A stretch of DNA of 64,000 bases from contig CALOCZ010000066.1 of the NCBI GenBank assembly GCA_942491935.1, forward strand, positions 1 through 64,000, read 5' to 3'. The translations under genes were made by a program, and so were the position numbers. Positions 16,749 through 24,414 of this stretch are shown in pieces. Below the pieces are notes generated by a model that made no database searches, was not told the origin of the DNA, and saw only the letters and a program-made list of their open reading frames with translations. Each line of letters starts with the position of its first letter. Positions within the stretch are counted from its first letter, which is position 1. Source of the DNA: JAGTVG01 sp942491935 (GTDB taxonomy: Bacteria > Bacteroidota > Bacteroidia > Cytophagales > Cyclobacteriaceae).

Positions 16749-17483
16749 CTAAAAGCCACCGAATTTAAGTGTCAAAGAATAATTCAGTTTATCAAAAGCA
16801 TCGGATGGGGTATTATATAAACTCAGATCCTGGGTGAAGCGTTTTGATATACCTACATCAATCCTGAAATAATTTGTTACATTTACCTCAGCACAAATAC
16901 CTGGTTCGATATACCAGAAAACATCGTTGTCCAATAAATCTCCACTACTGTAATATTGATCGTTTTCCCAGTCTTCTACATATCCAAGCCATCCCGCGCC
17001 AAATGATATAGGAAATGTTACATGAACCAGCTTTTTCGACCAGACAATCGGTTCAAGGAGAAGTCCACCGTATCCACCCACCAAAATTGCTTTTCTTATC
17101 TCCACTGGATCTACATCATCATATTTTGAAATGGGCAGCAATCCATTAAGATCGATGCCAAGGCCAAAGGATCTGTTTACTACCCACGCACCCCGGATAC
17201 CCATCATCGCAATGGAAGTTCCGTTGAAACTTGATCCCTTGAAGAATAGGGCACCATACCCCCCTGAATGTGGATTTCCTCCTGACAATGTTTCCATTCC
17301 ATTTCCCCCACTATCTCTATTATCCGGATTATCGTAAGTATTAAGTTTTACTAACTTTTCTGATACTTTACCCTTGTTTAAGTTCGAGCCATTAAGGATC
17401 GTCTGCTGGTTTTCTACACTGCGGGCCGGGTTGTTCCAGCACATGATTGTGATCATTAAAATTGTAATTATTTTTGCCTCCAT
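16749..17483 (-). CDS. Exported outer-membrane beta-barrel-like protein, unknown function
   Basis: A 244-residue protein with an N-terminal hydrophobic signal (MEAKIITILMITIMCW, likely cleavage near ARSVE). A Ser/Asn/Gly-rich linker leads into about 150 residues of amphipathic strands with many Gly, Tyr and Trp. The C-terminus (YSLTLKFGGF) ends in Phe, as outer-membrane barrels do. This is the general outer membrane protein beta-barrel class of Bacteroidota; no specific role can be given. It is monocistronic, with its own terminator and a divergent neighbour (the cation exchanger). Confidence 0.75.
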   Translation of the reverse strand: MEAKIITILMITIMCWNNPARSVENQQTILNGSNLNKGKVSEKLVKLNTYDNPDNRDSGGNGMETLSGGNPHSGGYGALFFKGSSFNGTSIAMMGIRGAWVVNRSFGLGIDLNGLLPISKYDDVDPVEIRKAILVGGYGGLLLEPIVWSKKLVHVTFPISFGAGWLGYVEDWENDQYYSSGDLLDNDVFWYIEPGICAEVNVTNYFRIDVGISKRFTQDLSLYNTPSDAFDKLNYSLTLKFGGF

Positions 17484-17652
17484 ATTGTTTTTTTTTGAAT
17501 GAAGACAATCAGAAAAGGGATTACCCTTATTGCATTTTAAAAAAAATTAGGAGATGTTTACTTTTTAATCATATCTGGGCAATTTTTAGACTTAAATAAG
17601 ATTATATTGGATTTTTTATGTATGATTACGAGTATATTAGACAAAAAAAAAT

Positions 17653-17660
17653 TAGTTTTG
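17653..17660 (+). promoter_or_regulatory. -7 element (TAnnTTTG) for the CaCA exchanger gene
   Basis: TAGTTTTG matches the Bacteroidota -7 consensus exactly, 41 bp before the ATG at 17702. No clear TTG is seen at -33. Confidence 0.45.
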
Positions 17661-17701
17661 ATACGGGGAGTTTTATATTCAATATTGATTAAGGGATCCA
17701 T

Positions 17702-18889
17702 ATGGGTATTTTAATACCACTTGTATTAGTTATTCTATGTTGTGTTATTATTTGGCGTGCCAGTGATGGATTCGCCATAGCTTCGGATTTTATTGGAAGA
17801 AACCTGTCCGATGGTGTCCGTGGGGCTACCATAAATGCAATTGGAAGTTCTTTGCCTGAACTTTTTACTTCTCTTTTCTTTTTATTTTATCTGAAGGATG
17901 TGGATGGTTTCTCCGGTGGTATTGGTACCACTGCAGGAAGTGCCATTTTCAATAGCATGATCATTCCTGCCGCAGTAATCCTGGTTGTTATTTTTATTGG
18001 GATCGCAAGGAATATTAATGTCTCAGGAAAGGTTGTTCGCAGGGATGGCTTAGCTTTAATTATAGCGGAAATTTTATTTATCATGATCATCAGTGGACAA
18101 TCGATTGACTGGTGGCATGGATTGTTTCTTATGATCATATATTTTGTATACCTGACCTATATGATTTTTGCTATGGAAAGGAGGGGCCATGATGAACGGG
18201 AACAGAGAAAAAGGGAATTAATTGAAATAGAGTATAAACAGATCCCATTATGGTCAGCTATTATGACTTTTGACCTGAGAAGGGTGGTATTGGGGAAAAA
18301 GAAGATAAGTACTTTGAATGCCTGGCCTTTACTGATCATCTCAACCATGGCAATTGCATTTGTTTGTTTTGTATTGGTGTTATCTTGTGAATGGATAGGG
18401 AGTGATCAATATGAAATACCATATTTAGGAACCTTCAATGGCCTTGATATCCCTATCATGTTTGTAGCTGTAATTCTGGCTTCCGCTGCTTCAAGTGTAC
18501 CGGATACAATTATATCTATGAATGATGCAAGGAAAGGCAATTATGACGATGCAATTTCAAATGCGCTTGGGAGCAATATCTTTGATATATGCTTTGCCCT
18601 TGGATTTCCACTTTTCTTATTTACTTTAATCCATGGACCTATTCATATGCATCAGGAAATCATTGAAATGAGTAGTGAACTCAGAATGTTGCTCCTGATT
18701 TTGACCGTCTTGGCTGTTTCGGTATATGTGTTTTCAAAAAGGATCAGACTTGTGCATGCTGTTTTTCTCCTCGGCTTATATGGGGTTTTCTCAATTTATG
18801 TTATTGGAAGAGGTTTGGAAAACCCATTTACAGCTGAAATTGCGGAAGTACTTCAAAGACTAGTCGGTTACATTAACATTTTTAACTGA
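17702..18889 (+). CDS. Sodium/calcium exchanger family (CaCA) antiporter
   Basis: A 395-residue inner-membrane antiporter with about 10 transmembrane helices in two inverted halves. The alpha-1 repeat GATINAIGSSLPE is at residues 41-53. The alpha-2 repeat (ASSVPDTI, then SNALGSNIFD) is in the second half, so both ion-binding motifs are present, with Asp replacing Glu in the second SxP(E/D). A charged cytoplasmic loop (about residues 160-200) separates the halves. Family members exchange Ca2+ or other cations for Na+ or H+. The gene stands alone after a -7 element and before the pyrophosphatase gene. Confidence 0.9.
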   Translation: MGILIPLVLVILCCVIIWRASDGFAIASDFIGRNLSDGVRGATINAIGSSLPELFTSLFFLFYLKDVDGFSGGIGTTAGSAIFNSMIIPAAVILVVIFIGIARNINVSGKVVRRDGLALIIAEILFIMIISGQSIDWWHGLFLMIIYFVYLTYMIFAMERRGHDEREQRKRELIEIEYKQIPLWSAIMTFDLRRVVLGKKKISTLNAWPLLIISTMAIAFVCFVLVLSCEWIGSDQYEIPYLGTFNGLDIPIMFVAVILASAASSVPDTIISMNDARKGNYDDAISNALGSNIFDICFALGFPLFLFTLIHGPIHMHQEIIEMSSELRMLLLILTVLAVSVYVFSKRIRLVHAVFLLGLYGVFSIYVIGRGLENPFTAEIAEVLQRLVGYINIFN

Positions 18890-19098
18890 TAGGAAATCAT
18901 TATAATATATTTTTTATTGAAATTTAGTCCATCGAAAGAGCTGAATTTTTTGGCATAGTTTCGCGTTTATCAGTAATATTGCAGTCGCTTTACAACAAGC
19001 TCATCGTAAGAGGATTACGAAAATTCTTTGAATTCATTTTTTTACATAATTTTTTTTTGTATTAACAAACTATTACATAATTAAAATCTAATTTATAT

Positions 19099-21390
19099 AT
19101 GGAAAATTTAGTATTTATTCTGCCTCTTTTTGGAGTGTTAGCTTTAATATTTGTCTTTTGGCGGTCGTCATATGTTTCGAAGAAGGAAGTTGGGACGGAA
19201 AAGATGGCAAAAATTTCACAACACATAGCCGTTGGTGCAATGGCATTTCTTAAAGCCGAATATAAGATCCTCTCTATTTTTGTTGTCGCGCTTGCGGTAG
19301 TGTTGGGGATAAAGGGAGCTTTTGAAGTTGAATCCAGTGCATTAGTTGCATTGTCCTTTGTTGTAGGTGCTCTATGTTCCGGATTAGCAGGTTATATTGG
19401 GATGAAAGTGGCTACGAAAGCAAATGTAAGGACTACAAATGCGGCAAGAACCTCTCTTGGTAAAGCGCTTGAAGTTGCATTCGCAGGTGGATCTGTAATG
19501 GGATTAGGTGTTGTTGGATTGGGCGTCCTTGGTTTGAGCAGCCTTTTTCTTTTGTATAATAATTATATAGGAGCAGATTGGGATATTGCCAAGGTTTTGA
19601 ATGTACTTGCAGGATTCTCACTTGGTGCATCTTCAATTGCATTATTTGCACGTGTCGGTGGAGGTATTTATACTAAAGCTGCCGATGTAGGAGCTGACCT
19701 TGTTGGTAAGGTTGAAGCGGGTATTCCGGAAGACCATCCCTTAAATCCAGCTACTATTGCTGATAACGTTGGTGACAATGTCGGCGATGTTGCCGGAATG
19801 GGAGCGGACCTGTTCGAATCATATGTTGGATCTATTATTGGAACCATGGTTCTAGGGACAGCTTTCGTAACCTTACCTGAGTTTGGTAGTTATTTCAATG
19901 GATTAGGGGCTATCTTATTGCCTTTAACTCTTGCTGCTGTTGGTATAGTGGTATCTATTATAGGAACATTCTTTGTGAGGGTTAAAGAAGGAGGGGATCC
20001 ACAATCTGCCTTGAATGTAGGTGAATTTGGTTCTTCAATCCTGATGGTGATCCTCATGTATTTCATCATTAATGCTATGATGCCGGAATCATGGGTAGCT
20101 GCAAGTGGTAAAACCTATACTTCTCTGGGTGTATTTTTTGCTACGCTTGCTGGCCTGGCTGCCGGTCTTGGTATTGGTAAAATCACTGAATATTATACAG
20201 CCACTGGAACAAGGCCTGTAAAAAATATTGCACGTCAGTCACTGACAGGCCCTGCAACAAATATCATTGCAGGATTAAGTGTAGGGATGATGTCGACGGC
20301 TATTCCAATTCTTTTAATTGCTGCAGCCATCCTGATTTCTTTTTCTGTTGCCGGATTATATGGAATCGCTATAGCAGCTGTCGGCATGCTCGCAAATACT
20401 GGTATTCAGTTAGCGGTTGACGCTTATGGTCCTATCAGTGATAATGCGGGAGGAATTGCTGAAATGGCTGAATTGCCAAAAGAAGTAAGAGAAAGAACGG
20501 ATAAGCTTGATGCTGTTGGGAACACTACAGCAGCTATAGGTAAAGGATTCGCAATTGGATCAGCTGCCTTGACGGCATTGGCCCTGTTCTCAGCATTTAT
20601 GCAACAGGCTAATATTACTTCTATTAATATCTCCAAACCATCTGTTATGGCCGGGTTGTTTGTTGGTGGCATGCTGCCATTTGTATTCTCATCTATGGCT
20701 ATGAAAGCTGTTGGACAGGCAGCCATGGCTATGATCCAGGAAGTAAGACGGCAATTTACATCTATTCCTGCGCTAACAGCAGCATTGGCGATCATGAAGA
20801 AGTATGATTCTAACCTGGAAGATGCAACTGAAGAAGATATGAAGATAATCCATGCAGCTGATGGAGCCGCTGAGTATGATAAATGTGTCGCGATTTCTAC
20901 TGAGGCATCCATTAAAAAGATGATCCTACCAGGTCTTGTCGCGATCTTAACACCTGCATTTGTTGGATTTGTCGGCGGCCCGGAAATGCTGGGTGGCCTT
21001 CTGGCTGGTGTAACAGTTACCGGTGTATTGATGGCCATTTTCCAATCCAATGCCGGAGGAGCATGGGATAATGCGAAAAAGATGTTTGAAGAAGGTATTG
21101 AAATAGATGGTGAAAAGTATTCCAAAGGCTCCGAGCCGCATAAAGCTGCTGTGGTCGGAGATACAGTCGGTGATCCATTCAAGGATACATCCGGACCTTC
21201 ATTGAACATCCTCTTAAAGCTGATGTCAGTTATTGCACTGGTTATTGCACCTTCAATTGCTATCACAACTTCAATAAATACAAGTGAAGTAGAAGATAAG
21301 ATGATTCTTGAAGAACAAAGTAAAAATAAAACTGAAGCTTATAATATTATAAGTGAGCAGAGTGAAATTTTAACTGGAGATTTTAAGTAA
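19099..21390 (+). CDS. hppA: K+-dependent membrane-bound pyrophosphatase
   Basis: A 763-residue, about 16-helix pump that couples pyrophosphate hydrolysis to export of Na+ and/or H+. The catalytic region runs over residues 196-241, including the segments IPEDHPLNPATIADNVGDN and MGADLFES, where Glu240 is the gating Glu of this family. At the K+-determining site the sequence is GNTTAAIGKG, with Ala478 and Gly481. K+-independent enzymes have Lys and Thr there, so this is the K+-dependent class. Whether it pumps Na+, H+ or both cannot be decided by eye. A polar 45-residue tail follows the last helix. The gene is preceded by about 200 bp of AT-rich DNA and followed by a large inverted-repeat element. 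Confidence 0.96.
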   Translation: MENLVFILPLFGVLALIFVFWRSSYVSKKEVGTEKMAKISQHIAVGAMAFLKAEYKILSIFVVALAVVLGIKGAFEVESSALVALSFVVGALCSGLAGYIGMKVATKANVRTTNAARTSLGKALEVAFAGGSVMGLGVVGLGVLGLSSLFLLYNNYIGADWDIAKVLNVLAGFSLGASSIALFARVGGGIYTKAADVGADLVGKVEAGIPEDHPLNPATIADNVGDNVGDVAGMGADLFESYVGSIIGTMVLGTAFVTLPEFGSYFNGLGAILLPLTLAAVGIVVSIIGTFFVRVKEGGDPQSALNVGEFGSSILMVILMYFIINAMMPESWVAASGKTYTSLGVFFATLAGLAAGLGIGKITEYYTATGTRPVKNIARQSLTGPATNIIAGLSVGMMSTAIPILLIAAAILISFSVAGLYGIAIAAVGMLANTGIQLAVDAYGPISDNAGGIAEMAELPKEVRERTDKLDAVGNTTAAIGKGFAIGSAALTALALFSAFMQQANITSINISKPSVMAGLFVGGMLPFVFSSMAMKAVGQAAMAMIQEVRRQFTSIPALTAALAIMKKYDSNLEDATEEDMKIIHAADGAAEYDKCVAISTEASIKKMILPGLVAILTPAFVGFVGGPEMLGGLLAGVTVTGVLMAIFQSNAGGAWDNAKKMFEEGIEIDGEKYSKGSEPHKAAVVGDTVGDPFKDTSGPSLNILLKLMSVIALVIAPSIAITTSINTSEVEDKMILEEQSKNKTEAYNIISEQSEILTGDFK

Positions 21391-21406
21391 TAAATAATCA
21401 ATAATA

Positions 21407-21538
21407 AATAGACTGTTTTATAGGATCTGAGGTCTTAATTCCCTCAAAACGTCCAGGTTTGTATTATTTGGATGTCAGCATTTTCTAATTGGCATTCTTC
21501 CGCACCCGGATTTTTATCTTCTTATAGAACAGTCTATT
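21407..21538. ncRNA. Structured element closed by a 19-bp inverted repeat
   Basis: The 19-nt arms at 21407-21425 and 21520-21538 (AATAGACTGTT... and ...AACAGTCTATT) pair fully if two G-U pairs are allowed. The roughly 94 nt between them can fold into further hairpins: GAGG/CCTC, TCCA/TGGA and TCCG-CACC-CGGA. The layout, one long closing stem around a multi-branched interior, looks like a structured RNA or a long 3' element of the hppA transcript, which ends 17 bp before it. A -7 element for the next gene starts 9 bp after it, so it is probably not in that gene's leader. Identity unknown. Confidence 0.4.
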
Positions 21539-21546
21539 CAATTTAA

Positions 21547-21554
21547 TAGATTTG
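21547..21554 (+). promoter_or_regulatory. -7 element (TAnnTTTG) for the UreH-like gene
   Basis: TAGATTTG matches the Bacteroidota -7 consensus exactly, 56 bp before the ATG at 21611 and just after the structured element. Confidence 0.4.
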
Positions 21555-21610
21555 ATGCTTGCTTTTATCCATAAAGTCTTAAATTTATATTACTTTTTAA
21601 TTGAACTCTA

Positions 21611-22324
21611 ATGGAGGAATCTTTATTCGTTTTATTGATTAGCGCTGCTTCAATAGGTTTTTTTCATACGTTGCTTGGTCCTGATCATTATTTACCTTTT
21701 ATCATGTTGTCAAAATCCCGCAACTGGTCCACAATAAGAACCATGTTTATAACAGTATTATGCGGATTGGGACATGTGGGAGGATCAATTATCCTCGGTC
21801 TGTTAGGAGTGTTTTTCGGTTGGAGTTTATATAGTATTGAGCTTTTTGAGAGTTCCAGAGGAAATATAGCTGCATGGCTTCTAATCATATTTGGGGGAAT
21901 TTATTTTGCCTGGGGTATTTTTCGGGCTTACCATAATAAGCCTCATATACACTGGCACAAGCATATCGACGGAAGTGTGCATAAGCATGTACATGTTCAT
22001 TCAGGAGACCATAAACACGTACATGAAGGCGCAAAAGGGAAAAATATTACACCCTGGATATTATTTATCATTTTTGTTTTCGGACCATGCGAACCACTTA
22101 TTCCCATCCTAATATTTCCTGCCTCTGAAGGGAGTATTATTGGGCTGGTCCTTGTGATAACCGCCTTTTCCCTTACTACGATCCTGACCATGACAGGGAT
22201 TGTATATTTGTCCACCACTGGTTTGAAACTGGTTCAGTTTGGAAAGATGGAACGCTTCAGTCATGCCATTGCCGGTGCATTTATTTTCCTCAGCGGGATA
22301 GGTATACAGTTTTTGGGCTTGTAA
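21611..22324 (+). CDS. UreH-like membrane transporter with His-rich loop
   Basis: A 237-residue membrane protein with about six helices. Helix 1 has the HX5DH motif (His19, Asp25, His26 in FFHTLLGPDHY) of the UreH/NicO-related metal transporters, and FGPCEPLIP in the second half repeats a conserved family position. Between the halves, residues about 106-136, lies a loop with about a dozen histidines (such as HWHKH, HKHVHVH and HKHVHEG), a likely nickel, cobalt or zinc binding site. The NiFe hydrogenase genes start about 2 kb downstream, so nickel is a reasonable guess, but direction and metal are inferred. There is no urease in the window. Confidence 0.82.
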   Translation: MEESLFVLLISAASIGFFHTLLGPDHYLPFIMLSKSRNWSTIRTMFITVLCGLGHVGGSIILGLLGVFFGWSLYSIELFESSRGNIAAWLLIIFGGIYFAWGIFRAYHNKPHIHWHKHIDGSVHKHVHVHSGDHKHVHEGAKGKNITPWILFIIFVFGPCEPLIPILIFPASEGSIIGLVLVITAFSLTTILTMTGIVYLSTTGLKLVQFGKMERFSHAIAGAFIFLSGIGIQFLGL

Positions 22325-22335
22325 GTATTCCGGAT

Positions 22336-23397
22336 TTATTGATTACAATCTTTTAATATAGTTCTCATTGCCTGCTGTTGATCCTTTTCAATAATATTGT
22401 AAAATTGCGTGATAAATCTTACTGCTGTTTTCTTATGTATCTTATCCAGGGATTCACATGCTTCAAATATATTAATGATCTCATCTTTATTTTCCAGGAA
22501 TGGTGCACATGTAGAAGAAAATTCTTCATCTGTAAGGCAGTTGCCAATCCAATACCTGTCTGTTAGGGATTCAATCGGGACCCTGGGCTGAGGAATTGCG
22601 TAATTTGTATTGACAATTCCGCAATAATCAAGATCATAAGGTACCGGCATCGGTAAGGGTTTTCTATGGTCATTACTCTTGATAAGTTTGACATTGTGCA
22701 TACTCGGTATATGCCAATCGACATTGCTTATCAGATATTGATACATTGAAAACAGATCCATTGTCTGTTCGTCAAGTTGTGATTCTAAAAGCCCCATGTT
22801 TTCCACTTCTATAGCATTATTCCTTTCTGCAAGGTCATCGATGTCCTCAAGAATAAAAGAATAACTGGTAAATGGTTTCTTTTTTCCCTGGCTGTCAATA
22901 AAGTTAATTTTCATGTAGTATGTCTTGAAACTAATATCTGTTATAGTTTCATAGATCTTGTATGATAAATACTCCTTTATTAAAAATTGTTCTTGATTGG
23001 AGGCTACCTTACAGGTAGATACCAGTTTGACTTTCCCAAAGGAGTCAAAAAGATCTACCTGGTAATCTTCATCATCAAAATGAATTCGTATCGGTGGCAG
23101 GTAACAGATCCTTTTCCTGACATTACCTCTGGCCCTTATCTTGACATTTCTATGAACGGAATCACCGGCAAAGTTCTTGTAAGCAATTTTAGCATCAGAA
23201 TACTCCTCAGTATCTTTCGCTTTTATAAAACCCTTAACATCAAAGATGAGGTCCATCTCGAATGGATTATTCATATTAAAAGGTTCAGAATAAGATTTTG
23301 CTGATCCCCCTTCTGATTGAGCAGATACATTTATGGGTGGGGAAAGGAGACAGAAGATGAAAAGTAAATTCATTAATTGGGTAGTGATCTTTCTCAT
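22336..23397 (-). CDS. Exported CotH-like (atypical kinase-fold) protein
   Basis: A 353-residue protein with a signal peptide (about residues 5-26, cleavage near VSAQ). The mature part resembles spore-coat CotH-like proteins. It has an Arg/Gly-rich segment VKIRARGNVRK, a helix with LSYKIYE, the catalytic-loop-like segment LISNVDWHIPSMHN and a metal-loop-like YDLDYCG. In CotH kinases the corresponding Asp residues support an atypical protein kinase reaction. I infer a secreted or periplasmic enzyme of this fold; activity is unproven. It is convergent with the UreH-like gene (11 bp apart) and divergent from rex, with its own -7 element. Confidence 0.65.
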   Translation of the reverse strand: MRKITTQLMNLLFIFCLLSPPINVSAQSEGGSAKSYSEPFNMNNPFEMDLIFDVKGFIKAKDTEEYSDAKIAYKNFAGDSVHRNVKIRARGNVRKRICYLPPIRIHFDDEDYQVDLFDSFGKVKLVSTCKVASNQEQFLIKEYLSYKIYETITDISFKTYYMKINFIDSQGKKKPFTSYSFILEDIDDLAERNNAIEVENMGLLESQLDEQTMDLFSMYQYLISNVDWHIPSMHNVKLIKSNDHRKPLPMPVPYDLDYCGIVNTNYAIPQPRVPIESLTDRYWIGNCLTDEEFSSTCAPFLENKDEIINIFEACESLDKIHKKTAVRFITQFYNIIEKDQQQAMRTILKDCNQ

Positions 23398-23454
23398 AGT
23401 ATAAATTTTTGTTAAGAAAATGGCTCAATAATTTATTAAAAATAAAATCATAAA

Positions 23455-23462
23455 CAAATGTA
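23455..23462 (-). promoter_or_regulatory. -7 element for the CotH-like gene
   Basis: On the minus strand the sequence is TACATTTG, an exact match to the Bacteroidota -7 consensus, 57 bp upstream of the ATG at 23397. Confidence 0.45.
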
Positions 23463-23735
23463 TCGGTTCAATTTTATTTACGATCCTCATGGAAGTGCCC
23501 TGATTTCTAATAAAATCTAATTAAAAATTCGTGACAAGAAAATTGGATTATGATCGGCTATGTTTAATGAACGTAATGAATTAAAAAGGGAAAAAAATTA
23601 TATTTGAAATTTGCAATACGTGGCACGAAGGGATAGACTCTCTTAAATATCAATAGTAATTGTCACAATATGTGCTATAATTTTTTAACTTGATAAATAA
23701 AATTAAAGACTAAATACCGCATTATGGTATTAAAT

Positions 23736-23753
23736 ATGTTATTTTTGTAACAT
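23736..23753 (+). promoter_or_regulatory. Rex operator overlapping the rex-hox promoter
   Basis: ATGTTA-TTTTTG-TAACAT is an 18-bp inverted repeat matching the Rex consensus half-sites TGTTA-N6-TAACA. The exact -7 element TATTTTTG (23740-23747) lies inside it, 22 bp before the rex ATG. Rex bound here would directly cover the promoter and should leave when NADH rises. Confidence 0.8.
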
Positions 23754-23769
23754 AATAATTTAAGTAAAA

Positions 23770-24378
23770 ATGGGCGCAGATGACAAAGTTTACCGGCTAT
23801 TAAATTATAAGAACCTTCTGAACAGGCTTAAGTCTATAGGTTTTGTTAAAGTGTTTTCTGATAATCTTGCAGACACGCTAGATATATCGCCATCACTGGT
23901 ACGTAAGGATTTCAGAGAATTCGGCATCCGGGGAGCTCAAAAAGGCGGATATACCATTGAAACAGTACTTGTTAAGATCAATGAGGTTCTGGGTATTGAC
24001 AAGAAACATAAGATCATAATTGTAGGCGCGGGTAGAATTGGACAAGCATTAATGCATTTCCCAAGATTTAAAAAGGAGGGAATTATTGTAGCGGCTGGCT
24101 TCGACACAGATCCTGAAAAGATTGAAGAACAGACTGAAATTCCGATCTTCCACATCAAGGAAATGACAGAATTTCTTAAAAATAATAATATAAAGCTCGC
24201 TATTTTGACGGTACCTGAGAATGCTGCTATGGGTTGCCTTGATATGTTAGAAGCTGGTGGGATCAAAGGAATTCTGAACTTTACTTCTATGAATTTAAAA
24301 AGCCTTAAAGTAGCGATAAATAATGTGAATATTGGGAATGAGATTGAAAACCTGATATTCACAATATCTAAAAAATGA
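23770..24378 (+). CDS. rex: Redox-sensing transcriptional repressor Rex
   Basis: A 202-residue NADH/NAD+-sensing repressor. Residues 1-75 form the winged-helix DNA-binding domain (ISPSLVRKDFREFG is the recognition region). Residues 80-200 form the Rossmann domain with GAGRIG at 86-91 and an acidic end of the second strand near Asp112. A C-terminal helix should swap between subunits. Rex binds DNA at low NADH and releases it at high NADH. The gene heads the hydrogenase operon, 36 bp before hoxF, with a Rex operator on its own promoter. The likely circuit is autorepression plus repression of the NAD-linked hydrogenase until NADH accumulates. Confidence 0.95.
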   Translation: MGADDKVYRLLNYKNLLNRLKSIGFVKVFSDNLADTLDISPSLVRKDFREFGIRGAQKGGYTIETVLVKINEVLGIDKKHKIIIVGAGRIGQALMHFPRFKKEGIIVAAGFDTDPEKIEEQTEIPIFHIKEMTEFLKNNNIKLAILTVPENAAMGCLDMLEAGGIKGILNFTSMNLKSLKVAINNVNIGNEIENLIFTISKK

Positions 24379-24414
24379 TAACTGTAAAATATTTTTCAAC
24401 CTAAAGTTATTTTT

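Larger units (their letters stand above)
23398..23769. other. Divergent intergenic region, CotH-like / rex
   Basis: This 372-bp region holds the minus-strand promoter of the CotH-like gene (-7 at 23455-23462) and the plus-strand Rex-controlled promoter of the rex-hox operon (23736-23753). About 270 bp between them show no further gene or RNA. A small CACA-ATA-TGTG repeat at 23664-23674 is noted but not assigned. Confidence 0.6.

Noticed and set aside
20424..21266. Long open frame (280 codons) on the minus strand inside hppA
   Set aside because: It is antisense to strongly conserved pyrophosphatase sequence, low in complexity and matches no family; it follows from the codon bias of hppA.
21407..21538. 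Reading the 19-bp inverted repeat as the ends of a miniature transposable element
   Set aside because: There is no flanking target-site duplication, no second copy in the window, and the G-U pairing fits RNA better.
23664..23674. CACA-ATA-TGTG as a second Rex or CRP site upstream of rex
   Set aside because: Arms and spacing do not fit Rex (TGTTA-N6-TAACA) or CRP (TGTGA-N6-TCACA), and it lies about 95 bp from the promoter.
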